From Crocosphaera sp. UHCC 0190 (lineage in GTDB: Bacteria; Cyanobacteriota; Cyanobacteriia; Cyanobacteriales; Microcystaceae), in NCBI RefSeq assembly GCF_034932065.1, contig NZ_JAYGHP010000001.1, forward strand, positions 310,001 to 374,000: 64,000 bases of DNA, read 5' to 3'. The stretch's first letter is position 1; each line of letters begins with the position of its first letter. The notes beneath the pieces were generated by a model. The model was not told the origin of the DNA. It ran no database searches and saw nothing but the letters and a program-made list of their open reading frames with translations. The position numbers and the translations under genes were made by a program. This document shows, one piece after another, positions 38,739 through 47,408 of the stretch.

Positions 38739-40940
38739 ATGGCTCCCCCTATTGTTAAACGATTTGCTATTTCTTTTCAACAAAATTACTGGCTAGGATT
38801 GTTAACGATGCTGGCAGGTTTTGGCATTTCCGGCATTGTAGCACTACAACCCCCTGCCCCCCCACCATCCCCTACTTATAAAGCCGCGGGACAATTGACA
38901 TTTTCCGAACCCCCTCCGGCCTTTACCACCACCGGGACGGAACTCCAGGCACAAGGACGGTCAATTAGTAAAAATATGCTGTTGTCCGAACGAGTTGTTA
39001 GGAACGTGATGGAGCAATTAAAGCTTAAACCGGATGAAATAGTCAAAATTCGGGACAAAACCCTACAAATTCAAACCCCTGAACCCGCAAAAAAAGGTGA
39101 AACCCCATCTTCTATTATTTCTTTGGAGTATACCGATCAGGAATCTCCCACGAGGGCAACTCTGATTTTAGAAACCTTTATGAAGGAAATGGTAGACTAC
39201 AGCCGTTGGCTTAATACCTCTGAATTACGAAGTCGCATTGAGGCTCTCAGTAAACGCTTAGATCAAGTGCAAAAGGATCTAACCGCGGCTGAAAATCGCT
39301 TTTATCGTTATATCTCTCAAGAGGGTTCGGATTTATTAGCCATTCAAGATGGTAGTCTTTTTAGTGGGATTACCAATAGTCAACAAAGACAAAGAGAGCT
39401 ACAATTAGCTCTCCAAGAAGTGGAAGGTAGGATCAATAATCTCATCAGTCAATTAGGGTTAACACCAGAACAAGCATACACTTCAGTCGCGTTGAGTGCC
39501 GATCCTTTATTAGCCAATTTACGGGCCCAAATCTTGCAAACAGAATTACAGTTGGAGCGTCTGCAACTCGACTTAAAGCCTGAACATCCCACCATTGTTA
39601 GATTACTGAAGCAAAAACAAGTCAACGAAAAGTTATTCCAAGAGAGGGCCCAAGAATTAATGGGCGCGAGGAATTTAACTCCTGTCCCTCTCGCTCAAAT
39701 TCGTCAAGATAGTAGTCTTGATCCCAGTCGGCAACAATTAGCCAGTCAATTGTTAGTTTTACAAACACAACGGGCGGGTTTATTTAAACAATTACAATCT
39801 GTGGTTAAAACGGAGCAACAATTACGGGAACAGTATGAAAAGTTTCCTGATAAACAGTTGCGGCAAGCAAAACTGGTACAAGAAGTGGAATTTCAACGGA
39901 TTGTTTATCAAAATATTTTAACGGCTTTAGTGGATGCTCAATCGGCAGAAGCAGAAACTGTGGGCAGTCTCTCTGTTGCTATTCCGGCTACTTATCGACC
40001 AGCGGCCCCAACGGAACCCACCCAGATAAATCGTTTATTGATTATTGCAGCCGGTGGTGGTATCGGTCTTGTGGCGGGTTTTGGGGTGATTCTCTTGCTG
40101 GCGTTACTGGATGATCGTTTACATACTCCCCAAGAAATTCGAGATGCTTTGGCTGATCGAGAGGTTCCTTTGTTGGGACAGTTACCGTTTATTTACAGTT
40201 CTTTATATCGAGAGGATCTCAGCCCGATTTTATTGGAGGGAGAGTCGGGAGATCTCAGTTTTTATGAACGACTTCGCAGTAATTTACGCCGTTTGGGGTC
40301 GGATGCGTCTAAGGTGATTCTGATTACCAGTATCGCCAATGAGGAAGGAAAAAGCGCGACGGCCTACAATTTGGCGATCGCTTGCGCCCATGCGGGAAAA
40401 CGGACGTTACTGGTGGAGGCTGATCTGCGGGCCCCGTCTAAAGCGGAATGGTTAGAGGTGACACCTGATCCTAATGCGAGTTTAGAACCTTTGCGCTATT
40501 ATGGCGATCGCAGTGATGCCATTGATCTTGTGCCTGGGGTGGCTAATTTATACGTTTTACCGAGTCCAGGGCCCCAACGTCAAGCGGCCGCAATCATTGA
40601 ATCGAGTGAGTTACAATTGCTTCTCAAGGACGCAAGGGGGCGGTTTGATATGGTGATCGTTGACACCCCTTCTTTGTCTCGTTGTAATGATGCCCTATTA
40701 TTAGAACCCCTGAGTGATGGACTGATGTTAGTCACCCGTCCAGGGGCAACCCGTTCTAGTTTATTAAATGAAGCGATCGACCAATTATCGGATGCAGAGG
40801 TTCCCGTGTTAGGGGCAGCCATTAATGCGGTTGAGGATCTCGTTCCTCCAACGCCAGAGGTTCCTGATCTTAATGGTAATGGGGCGGCTCAATTTGTTGA
40901 AGATATAGAAGAAATAGATAGTCCCGTCGGGGTTAATTAA
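38739..40940 (+). CDS. Wzc-like polysaccharide co-polymerase with kinase-like domain
   Basis: 733 residues. TM1 lies near 14-35, a long periplasmic coiled-coil region reaches about 420, TM2 is near 430-455, and a cytoplasmic P-loop domain covers 500-700. The loop reads ITSIANEEGKSATAYNLA, Walker A prime is LLVEADLRAPSK (Glu where Asp is usual), and Walker B is MVIVDTPSLS. The C-terminus has no tyrosine cluster, unlike BY-kinases of the Wzc type. It should set chain length and link to the Wza-like pore. The pair forms an exopolysaccharide export unit. Confidence 0.85.
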   Translation: MAPPIVKRFAISFQQNYWLGLLTMLAGFGISGIVALQPPAPPPSPTYKAAGQLTFSEPPPAFTTTGTELQAQGRSISKNMLLSERVVRNVMEQLKLKPDEIVKIRDKTLQIQTPEPAKKGETPSSIISLEYTDQESPTRATLILETFMKEMVDYSRWLNTSELRSRIEALSKRLDQVQKDLTAAENRFYRYISQEGSDLLAIQDGSLFSGITNSQQRQRELQLALQEVEGRINNLISQLGLTPEQAYTSVALSADPLLANLRAQILQTELQLERLQLDLKPEHPTIVRLLKQKQVNEKLFQERAQELMGARNLTPVPLAQIRQDSSLDPSRQQLASQLLVLQTQRAGLFKQLQSVVKTEQQLREQYEKFPDKQLRQAKLVQEVEFQRIVYQNILTALVDAQSAEAETVGSLSVAIPATYRPAAPTEPTQINRLLIIAAGGGIGLVAGFGVILLLALLDDRLHTPQEIRDALADREVPLLGQLPFIYSSLYREDLSPILLEGESGDLSFYERLRSNLRRLGSDASKVILITSIANEEGKSATAYNLAIACAHAGKRTLLVEADLRAPSKAEWLEVTPDPNASLEPLRYYGDRSDAIDLVPGVANLYVLPSPGPQRQAAAIIESSELQLLLKDARGRFDMVIVDTPSLSRCNDALLLEPLSDGLMLVTRPGATRSSLLNEAIDQLSDAEVPVLGAAINAVEDLVPPTPEVPDLNGNGAAQFVEDIEEIDSPVGVN

Positions 40941-40949
40941 GGAAATTCT

Positions 40950-42578
40950 TTAACTGCTTATAGGTAAACTAATTTTAGAGGGTTTATCTGGCCGACTTGT
41001 CACAGTTAAGGTGATAATTTTTGCTTCGATCAATCGTTCTTCTTTGGGTAATTTTCCGGTTCCTGTATTCAAGGAATAAGCTGGAAAACAGGCCCCACTT
41101 AAACTTAAGCGAAGACAATTTCCTTTACTAATTCTCATACAAGTTGCTTGTAAAGCAATTTTGTGAGGTAATTCATCAGAATCTACTCTCATATAGCCCT
41201 GACTAAAATTATCGACTTTTCCATCAGGAAATACCTCAGATAAGACAGCACAAATATCAAAACTTGGGGCATCTGCTATACAATAAATCTCTAAAAAAGG
41301 CTCACCAATAATTTCTAAATCTTCAGTTAAGGGTTGAGAAGTATAGGTCAAAACATCAGAACGACTATCTACACTAGAGCGATCAAAAGATCCTGATGGA
41401 ATACTAGCATGACCTCCCAAAGAAGGAACAGGTCGCCACGGATCGTGAACTATAATATCCATAGATATTGCCTTGGGAACATTGTCGCTTAATTGTCCAT
41501 CATCCTCTCGAATACTAGCTAATCCTTGACTGAATAAATAATAATAATGATAGTTGTTAATCGGGAAATTATCAAGGGTTCTCCATTTATCACTTCCCAT
41601 TTCAAATAATAGCACAGAATCGAAATTTAAGGGAGAATTATCTTGATATTTTAGGAAATAATTAAACCAATTAATTTGATATTGATCAATAAAACTAATG
41701 GCTGATTTTGTATAATTAATTGAGCCGACTTGTGGACTCCAGGGAAGATGTCCCCAAGGGCCAATAATCAGATGTTGAAGAAGTTTACTACGAGTTTTCA
41801 TAGCTTTATAAAGATTCAATGTTCCTCGTAGATAAGGATCAAACCATCCCCCAATATGTAACATCGGTAAATCTAATTTATCGATGAAGGTTTTCGGAGA
41901 TAATTTTGCCCAATAATCATCAGGATAAGGATGATTTAACCAGTCATGATAAAAAGAATCAGGGGCAACTTCTTTAAGTAAATTAGGATAGGCTGGAATG
42001 GGATCATATAAAGGTAAATTATGAGAAGCTGCATAGAGTTTTTGAAAAGCAATTGTATCCCCTTGTAATCTAGCAGTTTCTGCGGCTAATTGTATTGCCC
42101 ACCCTAAATTTGTCTGTAAACAAAAAGCCCCATTTTCATAACCCCAATCACTATATAAATCATAAGCAATCATGGCCGGACAGATAGTTTTTAGTGCTTT
42201 TGGTTTAGTCGATGCCGCAGATAATTGAGTCATTCCTTGATAAGAAAAGCCGTACATTCCCACGTTTCCCGTACTGCCTGGTAATTGAGAAACCCAATTT
42301 ATAGTATCTAAACCGTCCTCTATTTCATCAGCAAATAATTCAAATTCTCCTTGAGACGTGCCTCGACCTCTGACATCTTGAATAACCACAATATACCCTT
42401 GGGCAGCATACCATGCGGGGTGAGCATAAACTACGGTAGAAGCAATTTTTCTGCCGTAGGGTTGACGCATCAATAGGACAGGAAAAGGCTCAGAACTTTG
42501 GGGACGGTAAATATCAGAATCAAGGCGAATTCCATCCCTTGTTATCAGGGATAAGGTTTCTTGTTTAATCTGAAACAT
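40950..42578 (-). CDS. CocE/NonD-family alpha/beta hydrolase
   Basis: 542 residues of the X-Pro dipeptidyl-peptidase/cocaine esterase family. It starts LITRDGIRLDSDIYRP, has the nucleophile Ser in MYGFSYQGMTQL near residue 115, an Asp/His region in GGWFDPYLRG and GPWGHLPW near 245-275, and a C-terminal jelly-roll (DLEIIGEPFLEIYCIADAP). It cleaves esters or N-acyl/peptide bonds; the substrate is unknown. No signal peptide is visible. It converges with the Wzc-like gene, ten bases apart. Confidence 0.88.
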   Translation of the reverse strand: MFQIKQETLSLITRDGIRLDSDIYRPQSSEPFPVLLMRQPYGRKIASTVVYAHPAWYAAQGYIVVIQDVRGRGTSQGEFELFADEIEDGLDTINWVSQLPGSTGNVGMYGFSYQGMTQLSAASTKPKALKTICPAMIAYDLYSDWGYENGAFCLQTNLGWAIQLAAETARLQGDTIAFQKLYAASHNLPLYDPIPAYPNLLKEVAPDSFYHDWLNHPYPDDYWAKLSPKTFIDKLDLPMLHIGGWFDPYLRGTLNLYKAMKTRSKLLQHLIIGPWGHLPWSPQVGSINYTKSAISFIDQYQINWFNYFLKYQDNSPLNFDSVLLFEMGSDKWRTLDNFPINNYHYYYLFSQGLASIREDDGQLSDNVPKAISMDIIVHDPWRPVPSLGGHASIPSGSFDRSSVDSRSDVLTYTSQPLTEDLEIIGEPFLEIYCIADAPSFDICAVLSEVFPDGKVDNFSQGYMRVDSDELPHKIALQATCMRISKGNCLRLSLSGACFPAYSLNTGTGKLPKEERLIEAKIITLTVTSRPDKPSKISLPISS

Positions 42579-42618
42579 GATCTGTGAAGAGTAAGGAAAA
42601 TATTAATTTTGATCTTGC

Positions 42619-43080
42619 TTAACTTCCCCCAAATTTTTCCTTAAGAATTTCATGATTATCATCAGCAATGGTAGCCACTAAAGTGATAGCGCGAGAAATT
42701 TCGACTGGGGATAAATCAGCAACAGCGCGTTGAGTTAAAACAACCACTTGCTCATTCATGATACCGAAACGAGTTTCTAAGGTTTCTGCCCAATTCATTT
42801 CTAATAATTTCCGCATCAACCCCGGTTCATCTTTAGCAGGAAGGGTTAAAACAGGGGACCAAACTGTTAATAAATCTTCGTCAGTTTCTCCTGTTAGTTG
42901 AACATAAGTTTCTACACTACCGTAGTTAAATTTCCAGAGATGTCCTTGTTGATTCTGATAAACCATTGCACTATCATTTTGTTGTAAACTGCCGATAACA
43001 GTTTCTATTACGTCTTGATGAGTGCCATGGGTGCTGGTAAAATTATCTGCTAAGGTCGGTTCAGTGGTTGAATAAGTCAT
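42619..43080 (-). CDS. YbjN-like domain protein
   Basis: 153 residues. The body GHLWKFNYGSVETYVQL, then VWSPVLTLPA, LMRKLLEMNWAETLETRFGI and VVVLTQRAVADLSPVEISRAI matches the YbjN/type III chaperone-like fold, a cytoplasmic protein-binding module. The role in cyanobacteria is not known. It lies 40 bases before the CocE-type gene on the same strand and could share its transcript. Confidence 0.7.
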   Translation of the reverse strand: MTYSTTEPTLADNFTSTHGTHQDVIETVIGSLQQNDSAMVYQNQQGHLWKFNYGSVETYVQLTGETDEDLLTVWSPVLTLPAKDEPGLMRKLLEMNWAETLETRFGIMNEQVVVLTQRAVADLSPVEISRAITLVATIADDNHEILKEKFGGS

Positions 43081-43389
43081 CGTTTATACCCAATCCTTGG
43101 TTAATCAATTAGATTTTATTCTTATTATCTCCTGACAGGGGAGTCAGAAGACAACATTTTATGAAGATATTCTAGATCAGTCTCCAACATAGGAGAAAAT
43201 AGCCATAGTTGTTGCTACCCCTTTAAAATTGGGAATGTTTGCGATCGCGGGGTTATCTTCTGAGACAATTATTGCTCCCCAACCATCTCCTAAAGCGTTA
43301 CAAGATATAGCGGAAGGTATTTCAGATATTTTTTTAAAGTAAGGCACATTTGCCTGGCTAAAACGCATTTAGGATGCGTCAATAGCCTA
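43081..43389. other. spacer with a doubtful 63-codon minus-strand frame
   Basis: The spacer between the YbjN-like gene and accD contains one open frame at 43177-43368 on the minus strand (MRFSQANVPYFKKISEIP...FSYVGD). It contains HIP1 and has a plausible amino acid mix but no clear ribosome site, and I do not recognise the protein. It could be a small gene or the remnant of one. Confidence 0.3.
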
Positions 43390-44334
43390 TTATCCTTGTT
43401 GAGCATCTAATTTCAACAAAACATCTTCCTCTTGATGTTTAACATGAACATTCAAAGGTTGAAGAACGGGAAAAAAGGGCTGATGTAAACTAATTAAAGA
43501 GGCTAAGGTTTTCTTTAACTGAGTACGAGGGACGATCGCATCTACAAAGCCATGTTTTAATAAATACTCCGAGGTTTGGAACCCTTCCGGTAACTTTTCT
43601 CGTAAGGTTTGTTCAATTACCCGTCGTCCTGCAAATCCAATCGTCGCATTCGGTTCCGCAATAATAATATCACCTAACATCGCAAAACTGGCTGTTACCC
43701 CTCCCGTTGTCGGATGAGTTAAGACTGGAATATAGAGTAATTTTCGATTACGATGGCGTTCTAGGGCCCCTGAAATTTTGGCCATCTGCATCAAACTTAA
43801 CATTCCTTCCTGCATTCGCGCCCCACCAGAAGCACAAATAATCACCACAGGTATGCGTTCCTCCGTTGCGTGTTCAATGAGACGACAGAGTTTTTCCCCC
43901 ACCACAGACCCCATACTGCCTCCCATAAAGCGGAAGTCCATCACCCCTAGGGCCAAGGGTAAACCATCAATTAACCCCGTTCCCGTTTGTACCGCATCGA
44001 TCAGACCTGTTTTTTCCTGAGTGTCCTTAATGCGATCGCTGTAGGATTTGCGATCATAGAATTTTAGGGGATCAGTGGGTTCTAAATGAGTATTCAGAGG
44101 TTTCCAAGTCTTATCATCAATTAATTGAGCAATTCGTTCATCGCTTTCTACCCGAAAATGATGGCCACATTCCGTACAAACCAATTGATTTATCTTGAGG
44201 TCTTTGGTATAAGTTAAAGCAGTACAGGCTTCGCACTTTGTCCATAGGCCATCGGCAATTTCCCGTTCTTGCTGTTGTTGTTGAATGGGGGGTTCTGACT
44301 TTTCTTGTTTAGCAAACCAATCAAATATAGACAT
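43390..44334 (-). CDS. accD: acetyl-CoA carboxylase carboxyltransferase subunit beta
   Basis: 314 residues. AccD joins AccA to move the carboxyl group from biotin to acetyl-CoA, giving malonyl-CoA. The N-terminal zinc ribbon is seen as TKCEACTAL and [10 protein letters not shown]. The crotonase-like core has [47 protein letters not shown] and [21 protein letters not shown] (in parts). The full length and motifs match the plastid-type subunit. A DUF2007-like gene ends 43 bases upstream. Confidence 0.96.
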   Translation of the reverse strand: MSIFDWFAKQEKSEPPIQQQQQEREIADGLWTKCEACTALTYTKDLKINQLVCTECGHHFRVESDERIAQLIDDKTWKPLNTHLEPTDPLKFYDRKSYSDRIKDTQEKTGLIDAVQTGTGLIDGLPLALGVMDFRFMGGSMGSVVGEKLCRLIEHATEERIPVVIICASGGARMQEGMLSLMQMAKISGALERHRNRKLLYIPVLTHPTTGGVTASFAMLGDIIIAEPNATIGFAGRRVIEQTLREKLPEGFQTSEYLLKHGFVDAIVPRTQLKKTLASLISLHQPFFPVLQPLNVHVKHQEEDVLLKLDAQQG

Positions 44335-44377
44335 AGATCGATAACAATATTAACGATAATTTTGAGGGAGGATTTTG

Positions 44378-44605
44378 TTAATCTTCTTCCGGCGCACTTA
44401 ATAATAACAATGCTGTCCACTGATCAGGTGAACAAACTTGTAGGGCTGCCTGAGATCCTTGACCACAATAGATCCCAATGCCAATATCAATGACACGGCT
44501 AGGAATATCATAGGCGGCTAGGAGTTGCTGCATTAATTCAGCTTCCCAACGGGCCCTTGTAGTTTTTACGGTAATCCAAGCCACAGAATTCATTTTATCA
44601 GTCAT
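44378..44605 (-). CDS. DUF2007-like small protein
   Basis: 75 residues. The stretch VKTTRARWEAELMQQLLAAYDIPSRV fits the DUF2007 putative signal-transducing family (a ferredoxin-like small fold). Short variable ends flank it, with an acidic end PEED. It starts at an ATG and precedes accD on the same strand. Function is unknown. Confidence 0.6.
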   Translation of the reverse strand: MTDKMNSVAWITVKTTRARWEAELMQQLLAAYDIPSRVIDIGIGIYCGQGSQAALQVCSPDQWTALLLLSAPEED

Positions 44606-44673
44606 GATGATGATTAACTTAAAAGTCAGAAGTTATTCATTCTTGATCGCCTCTATAAAGATAAGCGATTTGC

Positions 44674-45483
44674 TTAGATCATGGGGAAGAAAATTCTGAT
44701 ATAAGTGGATACAATGGTTTGCCCCCAAAATAGGGTTAAAATTGCTCCCAAGGCTAAGAATGGGCCAAACGGAAAGGGATCTCCGCGATCGAGTCTTCTC
44801 AATAACATTGCCCCACCCCCAAATAAGGCCCCGATACCACAGGCCAAAAAACTGGTGAGTAACAAATATTTCCAGCCTAACCAGGCCCCAAGCATGGCCG
44901 CTAATTTGGAGTCACCTCCCCCTAATGCTTGTTGTTTTAAAATAATCGTGCCACCAAATCCAATCAAATCAAATAGCCAAATTCCCAAAACTGCGCTACC
45001 AATACCCGTCATCAAGTAATCTGCTGTTTGATTCGTTTGCCAACCGATCACCCCTTGAAAGATTAACCCTAAAACTAACCCAGATTTGGTTAAACTTCCA
45101 GGTAAGGTCATGGTATCAAAATCAATCATGGAGAGGGCAACTAACCAACTAACTAACACCCAATAACCGAGAGTGACTAGGGTAAATTGGAATTGCCAAA
45201 AGACCAGACAAAATAGAAGGGCTGTTGTTGCTTCTATTAAAGGATAGCGTATAGAAATGGGGGCGTGACACCAACGACAACGGCCCCGCAACCATAACCA
45301 CCCCAACACGGGGACATTTTCGGTTTTTCCGAGACGATGTTCACATTTAGGACAACGGGAAGGGGGGTGAATGAGGGAAAGTCCCGCAGGTAAGCGATAG
45401 ATAACGACGTTAAGAAAGCTACCAATACAAGCACCGAAGGCGAAAACAAAGGGGAGGGTGATACTAGCAATGAGTAAGTCCAT
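44674..45483 (-). CDS. pilD: prepilin peptidase / N-methyltransferase
   Basis: 269 residues with about seven TM helices. The N-terminal cytoplasmic loop has the zinc-binding cysteines CPKCEH and CRWCH, typical of the methylase part. The catalytic aspartates are in MIDFDTMTLP and GGGDSKLAAMLG. It cuts and methylates type IV pilins, which are the motor of the phototaxis system upstream. A TTG gives 278 residues, but the ATG at 45481-45483 (MDLLIASITLPF) is preferred. Confidence 0.94.
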   Translation of the reverse strand: MDLLIASITLPFVFAFGACIGSFLNVVIYRLPAGLSLIHPPSRCPKCEHRLGKTENVPVLGWLWLRGRCRWCHAPISIRYPLIEATTALLFCLVFWQFQFTLVTLGYWVLVSWLVALSMIDFDTMTLPGSLTKSGLVLGLIFQGVIGWQTNQTADYLMTGIGSAVLGIWLFDLIGFGGTIILKQQALGGGDSKLAAMLGAWLGWKYLLLTSFLACGIGALFGGGAMLLRRLDRGDPFPFGPFLALGAILTLFWGQTIVSTYIRIFFPMI

Positions 45484-45490
45484 ATTTGTG

Positions 45491-45733
45491 TTAACCTTGG
45501 TTTTCTTCAACTGTTAAGATAAGTGGTTGACATACTAAAACTACATTATCGCCTTTCCCTGCTGATTCGGGTTCAAACTTTAACAGATATTGATGAAGTA
45601 ACGGCAGGAATTTTTCAACAAAATAAACTTCTAATAGAAATCCTAAAATACTTTTAATACCTTCGTGACTTTCCCACAAATCCCAGCCTATCCTCCTCCT
45701 TAACACCAGAATTGCTGATTTGGCTATAATCAA
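45491..45733 (-). pseudogene. open frame, possible gene remnant
   Basis: An 80-codon frame that has no ATG, only a TTG start, and a stop codon just upstream. It reads LIIAKSAILVLRRR and ends FEPESAGKGDNVVLVCQPLILTVEENQG. It looks like coding sequence in composition but I do not recognise it. It ends seven bases before the prepilin peptidase start. It may be the truncated end of a gene, since the adjoining DNA holds other gene fragments. Confidence 0.3.
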
Positions 45734-45756
45734 AACAGACTTGATGAAGAAGCGTT

Positions 45757-45849
45757 ATGTTAACTAAATATATTGCTACAGCGATGCAAAAAGCAACTTA
45801 TGAGTTGCTAGAGGATGGAACTTTTGGCTCTCCCGACATCTTGGTATAA
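45757..45849 (+). pseudogene. truncated HicB-type antitoxin
   Basis: The frame MLTKYIATAMQKATYELLEDGTF matches the N-terminus of HicB-family antitoxins of cyanobacteria, which continue for about 70 residues. Here the match stops after GTF, and a short tail GSPDILV is followed by a stop. A GAAGAAG-type ribosome site precedes the ATG. No HicA toxin is seen next to it. A repeat unit at 45879 lies just after the break point. Confidence 0.6.
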
Positions 45850-45878
45850 AATGTATAATCAGCTACAATACTTAAGAT

Positions 45879-45950
45879 GGTGGGTTACGACGCGGATTAA
45901 AACTTATTAGTTTTTCATCAAAATCATAGCCGCGTCTAACCCACCCTACG
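45879..45950. repeat. MITE-like inverted repeat with CCCTAC end
   Basis: GGTGGGTTACGACGCGG (45879-45895) and CCGCGTCTAACCCACC (45930-45945) form imperfect inverted arms around about 34 bases, followed by CTACG. One arm (GCGTCGTAACCCACC) recurs at 55343-55357. It appears to be a dispersed non-autonomous element. Confidence 0.7.
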
Positions 45951-46101
45951 AATTATAAGCTTTACTTATCACCACAAGTACGGGAGAGCCAATTTCAATT
46001 CCAGATTTTTCAGTAATAATATATTGATTGATAACTCCGCCGCTAATATCTCCCTGAATACCCTTAAAATCTCCGCCAATTTCTGAATAATAGGTTTTCA
46101 T
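45946..46101 (-). CDS. 51-residue protein, unknown
   Basis: An intact frame from ATG 46099-46101 reads MKTYYSEIGGDFKG, then IQGDISGGVINQYIIT and ends SPVLVVISKAYNS. It is Gly/Ile-rich and looks like a small beta protein. A truncated frame on the same strand ends 18 bases upstream. Its stop codon lies within the right end of the adjoining repeat, so the C-terminus may be altered. Family not recognised. Confidence 0.4.
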   Translation of the reverse strand: MKTYYSEIGGDFKGIQGDISGGVINQYIITEKSGIEIGSPVLVVISKAYNS

Positions 46102-46119
46102 GTTTTTTGGCTAGGAAAT

Positions 46120-46239
46120 TTATTTTGTACAACTACTTAACTTCATTTTTTGAATAGCAACCTCTTTAAAATCTTCCTTAACATTAATATTATACTTACC
46201 TTCTTTTACTCCTTGAGGATCTTTTATTTGATACTCCGA
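46120..46239 (-). pseudogene. 3' end of a broken gene
   Basis: Thirty-nine codons are open after a TAG, with no start codon, and end in TAA. They read SEYQIKDPQGVKEGKY, NINVKEDFKEVAIQ and KMKLSSCTK. The charge pattern is protein-like. The upstream half is missing, cut off near the tRNA-Val terminator. Identity unknown. Confidence 0.35.
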
Positions 46240-46288
46240 CTAACTATAATATGGTTCAATATTAAGCGATAACACTTAATATTTGAAA

Positions 46289-46322
46289 GACCCAAATCTG
46301 TAATTAATGACAGATTTGGGTC
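46289..46322 (-). terminator. terminator-like hairpin after tRNA-Val
   Basis: GACCCAAATCTGT (46289-46301) is the exact reverse complement of ACAGATTTGGGTC (46310-46322), with an eight-base loop. On the minus strand the stem is followed by TTTC. It lies 17 bases downstream of the tRNA-Val 3' end, which suits a transcript terminator, although the U tract is short. Confidence 0.6.
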
Positions 46323-46339
46323 GCTTTTATCTATAATTA

Positions 46340-46411
46340 TGGGCGATACTGGACTTGAACCAGTGACAGCCTGCTTGTAAGGCAGGAGCTCTACCACTGA
46401 GCTAATCGCCC
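46340..46411 (-). tRNA. trnV-UAC: tRNA-Val (anticodon UAC)
   Basis: The acceptor arms GGGCGAT and ATCGCCC pair fully with an A discriminator. The D arm is TAGCTCAGTGGTAGAGC, the anticodon stem CCTGC/GCAGG encloses CTTACAA with anticodon TAC, and the T arm has GGTTCAAGTCC. CCA is not encoded. The short variable loop and anticodon give valine. Confidence 0.96.
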
Positions 46412-46465
46412 GAACTCATGCTTTACTAAGATAACACATATTGCTCAAAATACAAAATTTTTTTT

Positions 46466-47020
46466 ATGCCTTCTGGTCGCACCCACGATCGCATTACGGT
46501 TTTAAGCTTACCTGGCCTCGCTTTGGTAGGATATATCTTCACCCGTCGCTTTGACTTAATTCTTTGGTTTAGCGGGGCTTATTTGTTCAGTGGGTTGATG
46601 TTTGGCCCAGATCTCGATATTTACTCCCTTCAATATAAACGATGGGGAATTATTCGCTGGATTTGGCTACCCTATCGCTCTTGTCTCAAACATCGTTCTT
46701 TTTTCTCTCATGGGTTTTTGGTGGGAACCCTGCTTAGGGTGGTTTACCTATCTACTATTGTGATGATTCTGGCTATATTTGGGGTTGCGATCGCCCAACT
46801 ATTTTGGGGGTTTCCTTGGAATTGGCAAACTTTTAGTTATAATACCCTGACTTTAGTGACAACGGACTATGGTTTAGAAGCGATCGCCCTTTGGGTTGGG
46901 TTAGAGTTAGGGGCCATGAGTCATAGTATCAGTGATCGCCTGGGAACAGCAATCAAACGTTCTCAAAAAAAGACTAGATCTCGTACTCCTAAACGGAAAA
47001 AAATAACCCGACGAAACTAA
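46466..47020 (+). CDS. DUF2227 putative metal-binding membrane protein
   Basis: 184 residues. It starts MPSGRTHDRIT with His residues that are conserved in the family, has FGPDLDIYSLQYKRWG near residue 50, then CLKHRSFFSHGFLVG, and two or three TM helices. The pattern of His and Asp matches the DUF2227 putative metal-binding proteins common in cyanobacteria. The C-terminus is basic (KKTRSRTPKRKK). Enzymatic role is not known. Confidence 0.75.
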   Translation: MPSGRTHDRITVLSLPGLALVGYIFTRRFDLILWFSGAYLFSGLMFGPDLDIYSLQYKRWGIIRWIWLPYRSCLKHRSFFSHGFLVGTLLRVVYLSTIVMILAIFGVAIAQLFWGFPWNWQTFSYNTLTLVTTDYGLEAIALWVGLELGAMSHSISDRLGTAIKRSQKKTRSRTPKRKKITRRN

Positions 47021-47060
47021 TCTCATCGGGGAAAAAAGAGGGCAAAACTTTCTCAGCCTT

Positions 47061-47372
47061 TTACCATTTTAGCAAATTAAATTGCTCCATGTCCGTTGTT
47101 TCTCGGTTACGATAAATCGCCAAAACAATCGCTAAACCGACTGCTGCTTCTGCTGCGGCAACGGTAATCACAAATACGGTAAAAACCTGACCTTTAATGC
47201 CAACTGGATCAAGAAAATTAGAAAATCCGATTAAATTAATATTTACCGCATTTAATAATAATTCAATGGACATTAACACGCGAACTGCATTGCGACTGGT
47301 CACTAATCCATAAATTCCAATACAGAAAAGAGCAGCAGCCAGTAATAAACAAAACTCCAATTCTACTTGCAT
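47061..47372 (-). CDS. ndhE: NAD(P)H-quinone oxidoreductase subunit 4L
   Basis: 103 residues with three TM helices, the NuoK/ND4L homologue. Conserved Glu residues are in [19 protein letters not shown] and [18 protein letters not shown], which take part in proton translocation. It is the last gene of ndhA-ndhI-ndhG-ndhE, 36 bases after ndhG. Confidence 0.97.
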   Translation of the reverse strand: MQVELEFCLLLAAALFCIGIYGLVTSRNAVRVLMSIELLLNAVNINLIGFSNFLDPVGIKGQVFTVFVITVAAAEAAVGLAIVLAIYRNRETTDMEQFNLLKW

Positions 47373-47408
47373 AATACCTCGTTTTCACTCAACAAAATTA
47401 GGATTTTC

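Noticed and set aside
43177-43368. 63-codon minus-strand frame before the YbjN-like gene
   Set aside because: Not called as a gene because there is no ribosome site and no recognised family; mentioned in the spacer entry.
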